NCBI RefSeq assembly: GCF_001693755.1 | Contig: NZ_LYST01000043.1 | Coordinates: forward strand, 372,001 to 436,000 | Direction of reading: 5' to 3' | DNA: 64,000 nucleotides | DNA from: Gilliamella sp. wkB171 | GTDB lineage: Bacteria; Pseudomonadota; Gammaproteobacteria; Enterobacterales; Orbaceae | Part shown: positions 1 through 8,928 of the stretch, piece after piece | How the letters are laid out: the number at the start of each line of letters is the position of its first letter | Numbering within the stretch: the stretch's first letter is position 1 | The notes under the pieces: generated by a model | The model's input: the letters and a program-made list of their open reading frames with translations, nothing else | Database searches by the model: none | Told to the model about the DNA's origin: nothing | Translations under genes and position numbers: made by a program

Positions 1-408
1 ATTTGCTGCATCGCCACCAAATTGTGGTAATACGTCGGTATAAGCTGTAATTGCTTTTAACACACCATCATTACGACCATAATCGAATGAACCAAAATCA
101 CCAAAGTTTAAACCAGCAAATGCATAACGCACTTCGTTAGATGAATTTTTACCAGCGTTTGCTTGGTATTCCCAACGACCATAACCCGTTACACTGTCAG
201 TAATTTGAGTTTGACCAGACATACCTAAACGAGCAGAAGTATCATCACCTTCACCATCTTGATTACGATCAGTGATGTTGTTAGCTGCTTTTACACGACC
301 ATAAAAGTCAACTTTATTACCATCTTTATTCCAAACTTCGATAGATGCATTTGCGCCAGCTGCAACTAAAAGTGCAGGAATAGCGATTGCTAATAGATTA
401 CGTTTCAT
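1..408 (-). CDS. Outer-membrane porin, OmpC/OmpF type (C-terminus beyond window)
   Basis: This is the N-terminal 136 residues of a general trimeric porin for passive diffusion of small solutes across the outer membrane. A signal peptide (MKRNLLAIAIPALLVAAGANA) is followed by an enterobacterial-type first strand, IEVWNKDGNKVDFYGRVKA. The YTDVLPQFGGD segment corresponds to the constriction-loop region of OmpC/OmpF. The ATG is preceded by GAGGG. The gene continues past base 1, so its length and exact class cannot be judged. It lies downstream of asnS on the same strand, as ompF does in E. coli. OmpF, OmpC and PhoE cannot be told apart from this fragment. Confidence 0.9.
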   Translation of the reverse strand, partial: MKRNLLAIAIPALLVAAGANASIEVWNKDGNKVDFYGRVKAANNITDRNQDGEGDDTSARLGMSGQTQITDSVTGYGRWEYQANAGKNSSNEVRYAFAGLNFGDFGSFDYGRNDGVLKAITAYTDVLPQFGGDAAN

Positions 409-700
409 TTTTTACCCTCACGGTTATTTTAATATTGACACTATCCATTAAGTCATGTGTCATTTGTACAAAAATCATTCATCCAAAAACAATAGTACTT
501 CTATTATTTTCATCTACTTTTTACAGTACCGTAAATTATGTATAAATTTTTTTTAAAATCAAGAGAACTTTTTAGTAAATAAGATGTCTAACCTTAAAAT
601 CACACCTGTTTGATTATTTTTTAATCATTATTTCAATAAAATCTATACAAATCGTTTTTTTAATAAACCTAGTAAGCGAATGGTTTACAATTTAATCATA
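409..700 (-). promoter_or_regulatory. Porin upstream region
   Basis: These 292 AT-rich bases hold no convincing gene. The ribosome-binding site GAGGG lies just before the porin ATG. A 10-bp palindrome TTTGTACAAA (463-472) sits about 55 bases upstream of it and could be part of a regulator site. I could not identify OmpR boxes or an antisense micF-like RNA with confidence. Confidence 0.3.
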
Positions 701-2104
701 TTAAAAATTTGCATTGCGTGGAGTTCTTGGAAAAGGAATAACATCACGCACATTTTGTACACCAGTAACATATACAATTAAGCGCTCAAAACCGAGACCG
801 AATCCTGAGTGAGGCACAGTACCATAGCGGCGCAAATCACGATACCACCAATAATCTTCTTTTTTAAGTCCCATTTCATCCATACGTTTATCTAACATAT
901 CTAAGCGTTCTTCACGTTGTGAACCACCAATAATTTCACCAATACCTGGTGCTAATACGTCCATAGCAGCAACGGTTTTACCATCATCATTCATACGCAT
1001 ATAAAATGCTTTGATATCTTTTGGATAATTTTTAACTACCACGGGTGCTTTAAAGTGTTGTTCAGCTAAATAGCGTTCATGCTCAGAAGCTAAATCAATT
1101 CCCCAGCTTACTGGATTTTCGAATTTAGCATCACAATTTTGTAAAATAGTAATGGCATCAGTATAATCAACTTGTGCAAAATCTGCGTTGATGAAGCTTT
1201 CTAAACGATTAATCGCATCTTTATCGATATGCTGGGCAAAAAATTGCATATCATCAGCACGTTTTTCAAGCACGGTTTTGAAAACATACTTCAACATATC
1301 TTCGGCTAGTTTGGCGTTATCATCAAGATCTGCAAAAGCGACTTCTGGCTCCATCATCCAAAACTCAGCTAAATGACGGGTTGTATTTGAATTTTCTGCT
1401 CTAAAAGTAGGGCCAAAAGTGTAAACTTTAGATAATGCACAAGCATAAGTTTCAGCGTTGAGCTGCCCTGAAACCGTTAAGAAAGCCTCTTTACCAAAAA
1501 AATCTTTATCAAAATCAATATTACCTTTGTCAGTTTTAGGCAGATTTAACAGATCCAGTGTCGAAACTCGAAACATTTCGCCCGCACCTTCAGTATCTGA
1601 TGCGGTAATGATTGGTGTAGAAAGCCAAAAAAAGCCTCGCTCATCAAAAAACTGATGGATTGCTTGAGCAAGTGTATGACGAACGCGCGTAATTGCTCCA
1701 ACAATATTGGTTCTAGCTCTTAAGTGAGCAACTTCACGTAAATACTCAATTGAGTGACGTTTAGCCGCCATAGGATAAGTTTCTGGATCATCAACAAAAC
1801 CATAAATTTCAACTTGTGTTGCTTGCAATTCATATTGCTGACCTTGTCCTGGAGATTCAACAACAGTACCTGTGACTTTGACTGAGCAGCCCGCAGTTAA
1901 ACGCAAAATATCTTGTTCGTAATTCGGTAGATCTTTTTCAATTACCGCTTGGATTGGGTCAAAACATGAACCATCATACACAGCTAGGAACGAAATACCA
2001 GCTTTTGAATCACGTCGGGTCCTGACCCAACCTTGAACTGAAATAGTGCTTCCAACAGCTATCTTGCCTTGTAACACATCAACAATAGGTGCAACTGAAA
2101 TCAT
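701..2104 (-). CDS. asnS: Asparaginyl-tRNA synthetase
   Basis: This class IIb aminoacyl-tRNA synthetase charges tRNA-Asn in the cytoplasm. At 467 residues it is the size of the E. coli enzyme (466). An N-terminal OB-fold anticodon-binding domain (about residues 15-105, with [12 protein letters not shown]) precedes the catalytic core. The core shows motif 2 ([21 protein letters not shown] region) and motif 3 (GFGLGFERL) near the C-terminus. Its place between a porin gene and pncB-pepN reproduces the E. coli ompF-asnS-pncB-pepN neighbourhood. Housekeeping gene; nothing odd seen. Confidence 0.97.
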   Translation of the reverse strand: MISVAPIVDVLQGKIAVGSTISVQGWVRTRRDSKAGISFLAVYDGSCFDPIQAVIEKDLPNYEQDILRLTAGCSVKVTGTVVESPGQGQQYELQATQVEIYGFVDDPETYPMAAKRHSIEYLREVAHLRARTNIVGAITRVRHTLAQAIHQFFDERGFFWLSTPIITASDTEGAGEMFRVSTLDLLNLPKTDKGNIDFDKDFFGKEAFLTVSGQLNAETYACALSKVYTFGPTFRAENSNTTRHLAEFWMMEPEVAFADLDDNAKLAEDMLKYVFKTVLEKRADDMQFFAQHIDKDAINRLESFINADFAQVDYTDAITILQNCDAKFENPVSWGIDLASEHERYLAEQHFKAPVVVKNYPKDIKAFYMRMNDDGKTVAAMDVLAPGIGEIIGGSQREERLDMLDKRMDEMGLKKEDYWWYRDLRRYGTVPHSGFGLGFERLIVYVTGVQNVRDVIPFPRTPRNANF

Positions 2105-2242
2105 TTTAATTATCCATCTCTATAGTAGTTTATCAAATAATATTTAAGTATCTCAGGATGATTTACCTTGAAATTACAATCATCGTGTAATCAAGCAATA
2201 TTAAGCAAATATCATCCATAATACTCATGTTGATTTTGTCAT

Positions 2243-2276
2243 ATTAATAATATTTAAAGCATCAATTATTATTAAT
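2243..2276 (-). terminator. AT-only inverted repeat at the 3' end of pncB
   Basis: The arms ATTAATAATA (2243-2252) and TATTATTAAT (2267-2276) are exact inverted repeats around a 14-base loop and overlap the pncB stop codon. An all-A/T stem is weak, so a termination role is only possible. No other transcription stop is evident between pncB and asnS. Confidence 0.3.
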
Positions 2277-3465
2277 GTTTGACACTAAATGTACGCTTTA
2301 ACTCATCAATAAAAGCTAAATCTTGCGATATCGTTTTACCTGGACTATCAGATAACTTAGCAACCGATTGGTTATTACATTCGGTTAATTTTAAGACAAT
2401 ATTTAACGCTTTAGTATTTACATCGTCTGATGGAATATCACACGCTAAAAAACCGCCTACACCAAACGATAGTTGTACTCGATGATTAAAGTGTTTATAA
2501 ATATTGAGCGCTTTATCAAAATTTAAACTATCAGAAAAGACTAATAGTTTAGTTTTAGGATCAATACCTAGTGCTTGATAATGGCTGATCGCTTTTTCGC
2601 CCCATTCGATGGGATCGCCAGAATCATGACGAAGTCCTTGATAATGAGAGGCAAAATAATAATCAAAATCCCGTAAAAAGGCATCCATTGTAATGCAATC
2701 GGTTAACGCAACACCTAAATCTTTTGGGTATTCGTCTAACCACACTTGCAAAGCTGTTTTTTGGCAATCTTGTAAGTTTGAACTTAAGCGTTGATGAGCT
2801 TGAAACCATTCATGAGCCTGAGTGCCGACCGGTGTTAATCCTAAACGATAAGCCAATAAATAATTACTAGTACTATGAAAATTATCAAAGTGTGATTTTA
2901 GATAACTCACAACAGCTTCTTGTACAGCAAAGGAATAACGCCTACGAGTACCAAAATCCATTAAATTAAAACCGGACATATCAATATTAGCTGTTTGATC
3001 TGCAAACTTTGCCAATTTTTGCTTGAGTCGGTTTAATGCTTCCGGTACTCCAATATTTGGTGAGCGATCTTTATGTACTATTTCACTAATTACAGCTAAT
3101 AACGGCACTTCCCACAAAATAACATCTAACCATTTTCCTTCAATGCGAATGACTAACGCCCCATCTTCATTATTTATCGTCAATAAATGGCTATCAAAGC
3201 GCCAATTTCTAAGCCAATTTAAATAATCAGTTTTAAAAAAAGAGATGCCCGACAAATAAGTAAACTCATCATCAGAAAGTGCTAGCGATTCCATTAATTT
3301 AACTTGATGCCTAATTTCATCAACATATTTTCCTAGTAAATCATCACTTCGACAACGGAACTCGGCAACAACAGTAACATCAGGGTAACGATGAAAAACG
3401 GCTTGCTGCATATGCAACTTATAAGCATCAGTATCTAAAATTGATGTAATTATAGCTGGTAACAT
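2272..3465 (-). CDS. pncB: Nicotinate phosphoribosyltransferase
   Basis: Converts nicotinate and PRPP to nicotinate mononucleotide in the NAD salvage pathway (cytosolic, ATP-coupled). Its 397 residues match the E. coli protein (400). Family signatures present are [29 protein letters not shown] (with the His phosphorylated in the reaction cycle) and KLSDSPGKT. The normally conserved phosphate-loop sequence G-x-G-T-R/N-L-T reads GVGGFLACD at residues 335-343, so the Thr and Arg/Asn are replaced by Gly and Phe. The reading frame is intact, and the DNA supports this change directly. Its position between asnS and divergent pepN is as in E. coli. Confidence 0.95.
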   Translation of the reverse strand: MLPAIITSILDTDAYKLHMQQAVFHRYPDVTVVAEFRCRSDDLLGKYVDEIRHQVKLMESLALSDDEFTYLSGISFFKTDYLNWLRNWRFDSHLLTINNEDGALVIRIEGKWLDVILWEVPLLAVISEIVHKDRSPNIGVPEALNRLKQKLAKFADQTANIDMSGFNLMDFGTRRRYSFAVQEAVVSYLKSHFDNFHSTSNYLLAYRLGLTPVGTQAHEWFQAHQRLSSNLQDCQKTALQVWLDEYPKDLGVALTDCITMDAFLRDFDYYFASHYQGLRHDSGDPIEWGEKAISHYQALGIDPKTKLLVFSDSLNFDKALNIYKHFNHRVQLSFGVGGFLACDIPSDDVNTKALNIVLKLTECNNQSVAKLSDSPGKTISQDLAFIDELKRTFSVKH

Positions 3466-3623
3466 GTGAACTTATTGTTAATACTCTAAATGAAATTCTC
3501 AAGATTATAGCAGAATAATAATGAAGATATAGCTTAATTATCTAAGTCAGATTATTTTTAATCAGCTATAATAAAAACAACACAGCTAACAAATTAAGCA
3601 AATACGAAAAGGTCTTAATAACA

Positions 3624-6257
3624 ATGAATAGCCAAACACTTGAATTACAACCTACAGCTAAACATCGCTTAGATTATAAAACACCCGACTTTACAATTAC
3701 TGACATCGACCTTGATTTTGATTTAGCGGCAGAAATAACCACAGTTATCGCCCGTAGTCATGTTATCAAAAAAAATCTTCACGCTGACAATTTAATTTTA
3801 GATGGTGAAGAACTTAAGTTGGTTTCAGTAAATATTGATGAACAACCTTGGACTGATTATCAAATTACAACAACAGGATTAATCATTAAAAATGTTCCAT
3901 CTGAATTTACCTTAACCATTGTTAACGAAATCAGACCGATTAATAACACCGCGCTTGAAGGACTATATATTTCAGGAGATGCACTTTGTACACAATGTGA
4001 AGCTGAAGGATTTCGTCACATTACTTACTATTTAGATAGACCCGATGTGTTAGCCAGATTTTCAACTCGAATTACGGCCAATAAAAAACAATATCCTTAT
4101 TTACTTTCTAATGGTAATCGCATTGCTCAAGGTGAACTTGACAACGATCGTCATTGGGTACAGTGGCAAGACCCGTTTCCAAAACCGGCTTATCTATTTG
4201 CCTTAGTTGCAGGTGATTTTGATATTTTAAAAGATCATTTTATCACTCAATCAAAACGTAACGTTGAACTAGAAATTTATGTCGATAAAGGTAATTTAGA
4301 TCGTGCAAAATGGGCCATGACCAGCTTAAAAAATGCGATGCGCTGGGACGAAACCCGTTTTGGCTTAGAATATGACTTAGATATTTTTATGATTGTTGCC
4401 GTCGATTTTTTCAACATGGGGGCAATGGAAAACAAAGGGCTTAATATTTTCAATTCAAAATATGTACTAGCTAAACCCGAAACAGCCACTGATGATGATT
4501 ACTTAGGAATTGAAGGCGTTATTGGTCACGAATATTTTCATAACTGGACAGGCAACCGTGTTACCTGTCGGGATTGGTTTCAACTCAGTTTGAAAGAAGG
4601 TTTAACAGTTTTTCGTGATCAAGAATTTAGTTCTGATATGGGATCAAGAGCGGTTAAGCGAATCAATGATGTTAAAATTATGCGCACAGTACAATTTGCT
4701 GAAGATGCAAGCCCAATGTCTCACCCTATTCGTCCTGAACAAGTTATTGAAATGAATAATTTCTATACTGTTACCGTTTATGAAAAAGGGGCAGAAGTTA
4801 TTCGTATGATGCATACACTATTAGGCGAAGAAAAATTCCAAGCTGGCATGAAGCTCTATTTCAAACGTCACGATGGCAGTGCGGCTACCTGCGATGATTT
4901 TGTTGCAGCTATGCAAGATGCCTCAGGCATTGATTTAACCCAATTTAAATTATGGTATAGTCAATCAGGTACCCCAGAGCTCACCGTTACTGATAGTTAT
5001 GATAAAACAAGTCAACACTATACTTTAACAATTGAGCAACATACGCCTGCAACCCAAGATCAACAGCAAAAACAAGCGTTACATATCCCAGTTGATATTG
5101 AACTGTATCGACGCAATGGTGATGTCATTGCGTTGCAATCACAAGGTAAATCGATTAACCATGTATTAAATCTTACCCAGACTAAACAGCAATTTGTTTT
5201 TGATCATATAGATGAAAAACCGATTATTTCATTGCTACGTGATTTTTCAGCGCCAGTTAAATTAACATATCATTATCAAGATGATGAACTCATTTTCTTA
5301 ATGCAACATGCAACCAATGCATTTAGTCGCTACGATGCTGCACAGATGCTTTTAGCAAAATATATACGTAGTAATGTTGATAATTACCAACATAAAAAGG
5401 ATCTAGCCTTACCGCAAACAGTGTTAGATGCCTTTAGAGCAGTGTTATTATCAGAATCAACCGATCCTGCTCTTATCGCCCAAATATTAACTTTACCTTC
5501 AGAAAATGAAATAGCTAATCTTTTTGCTGTTGTTGATCCAATGGCTATTTATGAAGTGCGCCACTTTCTATTAACCTGTTTTGCAAATGAACTTTATGAT
5601 GAATTACAGGCGGTTTATCAACATAATAAAACAACACAATATCAAATTATTCATGCTGATATTGCAAAACGCTCATTAAAAAATGCGTGTTTAACACTAC
5701 TTGCTTACGCTGATGATAAGTCACAAGTAACACATCTAGTTAGCGAGCAATATTATCATGCAGATAACATGACAGATGCATTTGCTGCATTAACAACGGC
5801 TGTTAAAGCTCAACTTAATTGCCAAAAAGATCTACTAACTGATTTTGATAATAAATGGCATCAAGATGGACTTGTGATGGATAAGTGGTTAGCTTTAAAT
5901 GCCACAAGCCCTGATAAGCAAGTACTAGCGACGGTTAAAAAACTATTAAATCACCGTTCATTTTCGCTAACTAACCCAAATCGCATTCGCTCTTTAATCG
6001 GTGCATTTGTCAATAACAATCCTGTTGCCTTCCATGCACAAGATGGCAGTGGTTATCAATTTTTGGTTGAAATTTTGACAGAATTAAATCAGAAAAATCC
6101 GCAAGTTGCAGCACGTTTAATCGATCCACTTATTCGTTTAAAACGTTATGATGAAAAACGACAAGAGCAAATGCGACAAGCACTCAATGCGTTACTAAAA
6201 ATAGAACATCTATCTAAAGATCTCTATGAAAAAATCAGTAAAGCATTAGCCGCTTAA
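3624..6257 (+). CDS. pepN: Aminopeptidase N (M1 family)
   Basis: Zinc metallopeptidase that removes N-terminal residues from peptides in the cytoplasm, completing protein turnover. Its 877 residues compare with 870 in E. coli. The substrate-binding motif GAMEN is at residues 266-270. The zinc site is HEYFH at 302-306, with the third ligand E325 in LKEGLTVF. The long C-terminal alpha-helical domain of gammaproteobacterial PepN follows. It is transcribed away from pncB, with a -10-like TATAAT about 50 bases upstream (3567-3572). A strong palindrome follows the stop codon. Confidence 0.97.
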   Translation: MNSQTLELQPTAKHRLDYKTPDFTITDIDLDFDLAAEITTVIARSHVIKKNLHADNLILDGEELKLVSVNIDEQPWTDYQITTTGLIIKNVPSEFTLTIVNEIRPINNTALEGLYISGDALCTQCEAEGFRHITYYLDRPDVLARFSTRITANKKQYPYLLSNGNRIAQGELDNDRHWVQWQDPFPKPAYLFALVAGDFDILKDHFITQSKRNVELEIYVDKGNLDRAKWAMTSLKNAMRWDETRFGLEYDLDIFMIVAVDFFNMGAMENKGLNIFNSKYVLAKPETATDDDYLGIEGVIGHEYFHNWTGNRVTCRDWFQLSLKEGLTVFRDQEFSSDMGSRAVKRINDVKIMRTVQFAEDASPMSHPIRPEQVIEMNNFYTVTVYEKGAEVIRMMHTLLGEEKFQAGMKLYFKRHDGSAATCDDFVAAMQDASGIDLTQFKLWYSQSGTPELTVTDSYDKTSQHYTLTIEQHTPATQDQQQKQALHIPVDIELYRRNGDVIALQSQGKSINHVLNLTQTKQQFVFDHIDEKPIISLLRDFSAPVKLTYHYQDDELIFLMQHATNAFSRYDAAQMLLAKYIRSNVDNYQHKKDLALPQTVLDAFRAVLLSESTDPALIAQILTLPSENEIANLFAVVDPMAIYEVRHFLLTCFANELYDELQAVYQHNKTTQYQIIHADIAKRSLKNACLTLLAYADDKSQVTHLVSEQYYHADNMTDAFAALTTAVKAQLNCQKDLLTDFDNKWHQDGLVMDKWLALNATSPDKQVLATVKKLLNHRSFSLTNPNRIRSLIGAFVNNNPVAFHAQDGSGYQFLVEILTELNQKNPQVAARLIDPLIRLKRYDEKRQEQMRQALNALLKIEHLSKDLYEKISKALAA

Positions 6258-6264
6258 ATGATTA

Positions 6265-6297
6265 TTATCATCCTATTAATCATTAATAGGATGATAA
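6265..6297 (+). terminator. Perfect 16-bp-arm palindrome after pepN
   Basis: TTATCATCCTATTAAT (6265-6280) and its exact reverse complement (6282-6297) flank one base, 8 bases after the pepN stop. It would fold into a strong hairpin. No U-run follows directly, so it may act as an mRNA 3' stabiliser or a factor-assisted stop rather than a classic intrinsic terminator. Confidence 0.5.
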
Positions 6298-6378
6298 CTT
6301 GTAATAAATAGTGCTGTTTTTTTTTCAAAAAAAGTATTTAGCTTAAACTTGTTAACAACATTTTTTAGAGTTTTTAAT

Positions 6379-6711
6379 ATGATACCAATAAAGCCCATCA
6401 CTGCTATTGAGCTTGATCAAAAACTAAAACAACAACACAAACTGGTTCTACTTGACGTGCGCGAACCTAGCGAAGTCAATTTCTGCAAAATTGAGGGAGC
6501 AATGCACATTCCAATGAATCTGATCCCGCTTTATTTAGATAAAATCCCTGATGAAATAGATATTGTGATTTATTGTCATCATGGCGTAAGAAGTTTAAAT
6601 GTCGCAAATTATTTGGCTGAAAATGGCTTTGATACTGATTATCTCTATAATTTGACTGGAGGTATAGATGCTTGGGCATTAATGGTTGACAAAAACATGC
6701 CAAGATATTAA
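6379..6711 (+). CDS. Single-domain rhodanese-like sulfurtransferase
   Basis: A 110-residue single rhodanese domain. Such proteins carry sulfur as a persulfide on a catalytic cysteine. The active loop YCHHGVRS holds Cys66, and the DVREPSEV segment is the usual N-terminal rhodanese signature. I chose the ATG at 6379, which opens directly on the domain; an upstream TTG (6349) would add ten residues unlike the family. There is no signal peptide, so it should be cytoplasmic. It stands alone between pepN and a convergent lipoprotein gene, so the sulfur acceptor cannot be inferred. It resembles GlpE-like proteins in size, but its loop differs from E. coli GlpE. Confidence 0.85.
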   Translation: MIPIKPITAIELDQKLKQQHKLVLLDVREPSEVNFCKIEGAMHIPMNLIPLYLDKIPDEIDIVIYCHHGVRSLNVANYLAENGFDTDYLYNLTGGIDAWALMVDKNMPRY

Positions 6712-6739
6712 CAAGCTCGTAACAAACTGAGCTTGTTAA
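6708..6739. terminator. Bidirectional terminator-like hairpin between rhodanese and MetQ-like genes
   Basis: The arms TTAACAAGCTC (6708-6718) and GAGCTTGTTAA (6729-6739) are exact inverted repeats, 11 bp with a 10-base loop. They overlap the rhodanese stop codon and lie between two convergent genes. The flanks are A/T-rich on both sides, which suits a shared terminator. Confidence 0.5.
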
Positions 6740-6753
6740 AATAAGCGATTAAA

Positions 6754-7596
6754 CTACTCTTGTGGCATCACCCAATAACCGTTTTGGTTGTGCGCTTGCA
6801 TATAATCTTTAAACTGTTGAGATTGATAAATACGTTTCACATCTTGGGCCCATTGACTATTTTCATTGCCCGCATTAACGACCACCATAATTTCTAGATC
6901 TGGAATTATCGTTTCTAACAGTAATGCTTTATTCGGATCAATATTCGCTGAGTAAACAATGCTTCCAGGAATAACGGCAAAATCTAAATCATTCATCACG
7001 CGAGGAATATTAGCCGAATCCATCTCGATAATATTGATGCCGGCAATATTTTGCTCAATATCATTTTTACTTACAATAATAGGATTGGTATTCGGTTTTA
7101 ACTTTATCCAACCAGCTTTTTCAAGCAAATTATACGAACGAGCAGCATTAGATGCATCTTGTGGAATTGCAACTTTCGCACCTTTAAACACCTGCTGTAA
7201 CGAATTATATTTGTTTGAAAATATCGCAGCGGGTACAGATGGCACATGTAAAACGGGTTTCAAGTTAGCCTTACGTTGGGTATTAAACACATTCATATAA
7301 GCGGTGTGCTGTGCCACGGTCAAATCAATACTGCCCTCACTTAAAGCGACATCTGACTCAAGTAAATGTGGAAAGCTAACCAATTTCACCTTATAACCTT
7401 CAGACTCAAGTATGGGTTTTACCGCGTCTTTAAATAATTCGTTATAAGGCCCGGGTGATACCCCCATACTAATCTCTTTTTTAGTTTGATTATTGGCTTG
7501 CTTTGAAGAATTATCACAAGCTGTTAGTAAAAACAGAAAACTTAATATCGATAAAACTAAAATATTTTTATGCAATTTTGTAAAACGATGCTTCAT
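6754..7596 (-). CDS. MetQ/NlpA-family substrate-binding lipoprotein
   Basis: Periplasmic solute-binding lipoprotein of 280 residues for a methionine-type ABC importer. The signal peptide ends in the lipobox LLTAC with the lipidated Cys27. The mature region has family features: GVSPGPYNELF, then DLTVAQHTAYMN and PVLHVPSVPAAIFSN. The start at 7596 is chosen because GGGGAT lies eight bases upstream; an earlier in-frame ATG (7632) lacks this and would spoil the signal peptide. It is divergent from the M20-metN-metI operon, whereas metQ usually ends the metNIQ operon. The ligand may be methionine or a related (possibly N-acylated) sulfur amino acid. Confidence 0.88.
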   Translation of the reverse strand: MKHRFTKLHKNILVLSILSFLFLLTACDNSSKQANNQTKKEISMGVSPGPYNELFKDAVKPILESEGYKVKLVSFPHLLESDVALSEGSIDLTVAQHTAYMNVFNTQRKANLKPVLHVPSVPAAIFSNKYNSLQQVFKGAKVAIPQDASNAARSYNLLEKAGWIKLKPNTNPIIVSKNDIEQNIAGINIIEMDSANIPRVMNDLDFAVIPGSIVYSANIDPNKALLLETIIPDLEIMVVVNAGNENSQWAQDVKRIYQSQQFKDYMQAHNQNGYWVMPQE

Positions 7597-7658
7597 ATTA
7601 ACTATCCCCAATAAGCTATGTAACTTAACCATACTCTAGCATAGAAAAAATAGTTCAT

Positions 7659-7697
7659 TTATTCCAAGTTATTCTATCTTATAACTTTTTGGAATAA
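7659..7697. promoter_or_regulatory. Nested palindrome in the divergent promoter of the MetQ-like and M20-metNI genes
   Basis: TTATTCCAA (7659-7667) and TTGGAATAA (7689-7697) are exact inverted repeats. Inside them AAGTTAT (7666-7672) and ATAACTT (7681-7687) form a second pair. This layout is typical of a dimeric-regulator operator governing both divergent transcripts. It does not resemble a MetJ box (AGACGTCT). The regulator is unknown. Confidence 0.5.
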
Positions 7698-7776
7698 GAT
7701 ATAAAAAACGATTATTAGGTGGCTAAATCAAGCTATGCTACGTTAATACTATCTATAATTATTTGTTGGATATACC

Positions 7777-8928
7777 ATGAGTGAATCAATTGCAGACAGT
7801 ATTCATCAGCTTTTTAGAAAATTACATCAACATCCCGAGCTTTCTAATCAAGAATATGAAACAACTAAAACAATTAGATCTTATTTACAAAAAGCGCATA
7901 TTCGAATTTTAGAACTTGGAGCAAAAACAGGCGTCATAGCTGAAATAGGCTCAGGTTCACCAGTGCTCGCATTACGTGCAGATATTGATGCATTACCCAT
8001 TAATGAACAAACAGCCTGCAATTATAAATCTCAAACGCCCGATGTCATGCATGCTTGTGGGCACGATGTACATACGTCAATTCTAATGGGCGCAGCTTAC
8101 TTGCTTAAACAACACGAACAAGAGTTAAAAGGTACGATTCGCTTATTATTTCAACCCGCAGAAGAAAACTTTAGCGGCGCATTACAATTTATAGATATTG
8201 GTGCGTTGAAAGGGGTTGATGCAATATTGGGGCTCCATAATAATCCCAATTTAGCCATCAATCAGATGGCATCGCGTGCTGGCCCTTTTTCGGCCAATGT
8301 TGATCGCATTGAAATCACAATAAAAGGGGTTGGGGCCCATGCGGCAAGACCAGAATCGGGAATCGATCCCATAGTGATAGGGGCTCAAATTGTTAGTGCC
8401 ATTCAAACAATCTCTAGCCGTACAATAAGTGGGCTTGATGCAGTTATTGTTAGCATCACTAAATTTCAAGGTGGTAACACTTGGAATGTCATCCCCGAAA
8501 CAGTAGAAATGGAAGGCACTGTGCGAACTTTAACGCCACAAGTGAGGGCAAAAGTAAAACAACAGCTACAAAGTATTATTGAAAACATCGCGATTGCCAT
8601 GGGCGCAAAAGCTGAATTAAGATGGTTTGATGGACCACCTTCTGTCATTAACGATGACAAATGGGTTGAATTTACTCAGTCCATCGCCAAGCAAATGAAT
8701 TACGAAGTAATCGATTTTAAACCGCAACTAGGTGGTGAAGATTTTGCCCACTATCTACATCAAGTACCGGGTGCGTTTATCAATCTTGGATCACAAAGCT
8801 CTTATGCGCTTCATCATCCAAAATTTGAAATCAACATAGACATGATAATGCCAGCTGTAAATTATTTATATATACTTGCTAAGCAAGCATTAATTGAATT
8901 AGAACACCAATCAACAGGTATTAAATAA
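7777..8928 (+). CDS. M20-family amidohydrolase (N-acyl-amino-acid deacylase type)
   Basis: Di-metal hydrolase of the HipO/SndA/YxeP group, which remove acyl groups from N-acylated amino acids. Its 383 residues are the usual family length. Metal-binding and catalytic residues are visible: HACGHDVH (Cys94, His96, His99), QPAEE (Glu129-Glu130) and a C-terminal LHHPKFE. There is no signal peptide, so it acts in the cytosol. Its stop codon shares one base with the metN start, so the two are translationally coupled. That context predicts a substrate imported by the MetNI transporter, for example an N-acetylated methionine or S-substituted cysteine. The exact substrate is inference. Confidence 0.88.
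   Translation: MSESIADSIHQLFRKLHQHPELSNQEYETTKTIRSYLQKAHIRILELGAKTGVIAEIGSGSPVLALRADIDALPINEQTACNYKSQTPDVMHACGHDVHTSILMGAAYLLKQHEQELKGTIRLLFQPAEENFSGALQFIDIGALKGVDAILGLHNNPNLAINQMASRAGPFSANVDRIEITIKGVGAHAARPESGIDPIVIGAQIVSAIQTISSRTISGLDAVIVSITKFQGGNTWNVIPETVEMEGTVRTLTPQVRAKVKQQLQSIIENIAIAMGAKAELRWFDGPPSVINDDKWVEFTQSIAKQMNYEVIDFKPQLGGEDFAHYLHQVPGAFINLGSQSSYALHHPKFEINIDMIMPAVNYLYILAKQALIELEHQSTGIK

Noticed and set aside
409-700. Possible micF-like antisense RNA or OmpR boxes upstream of the porin
   Set aside because: I could not find a convincing promoter, terminator or complementarity pattern. Only a 10-bp palindrome is visible.
7633-7776. Met boxes upstream of the M20-metN-metI operon
   Set aside because: No AGACGTCT-like tandem 8-mers occur here. 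The palindrome present has a different sequence.
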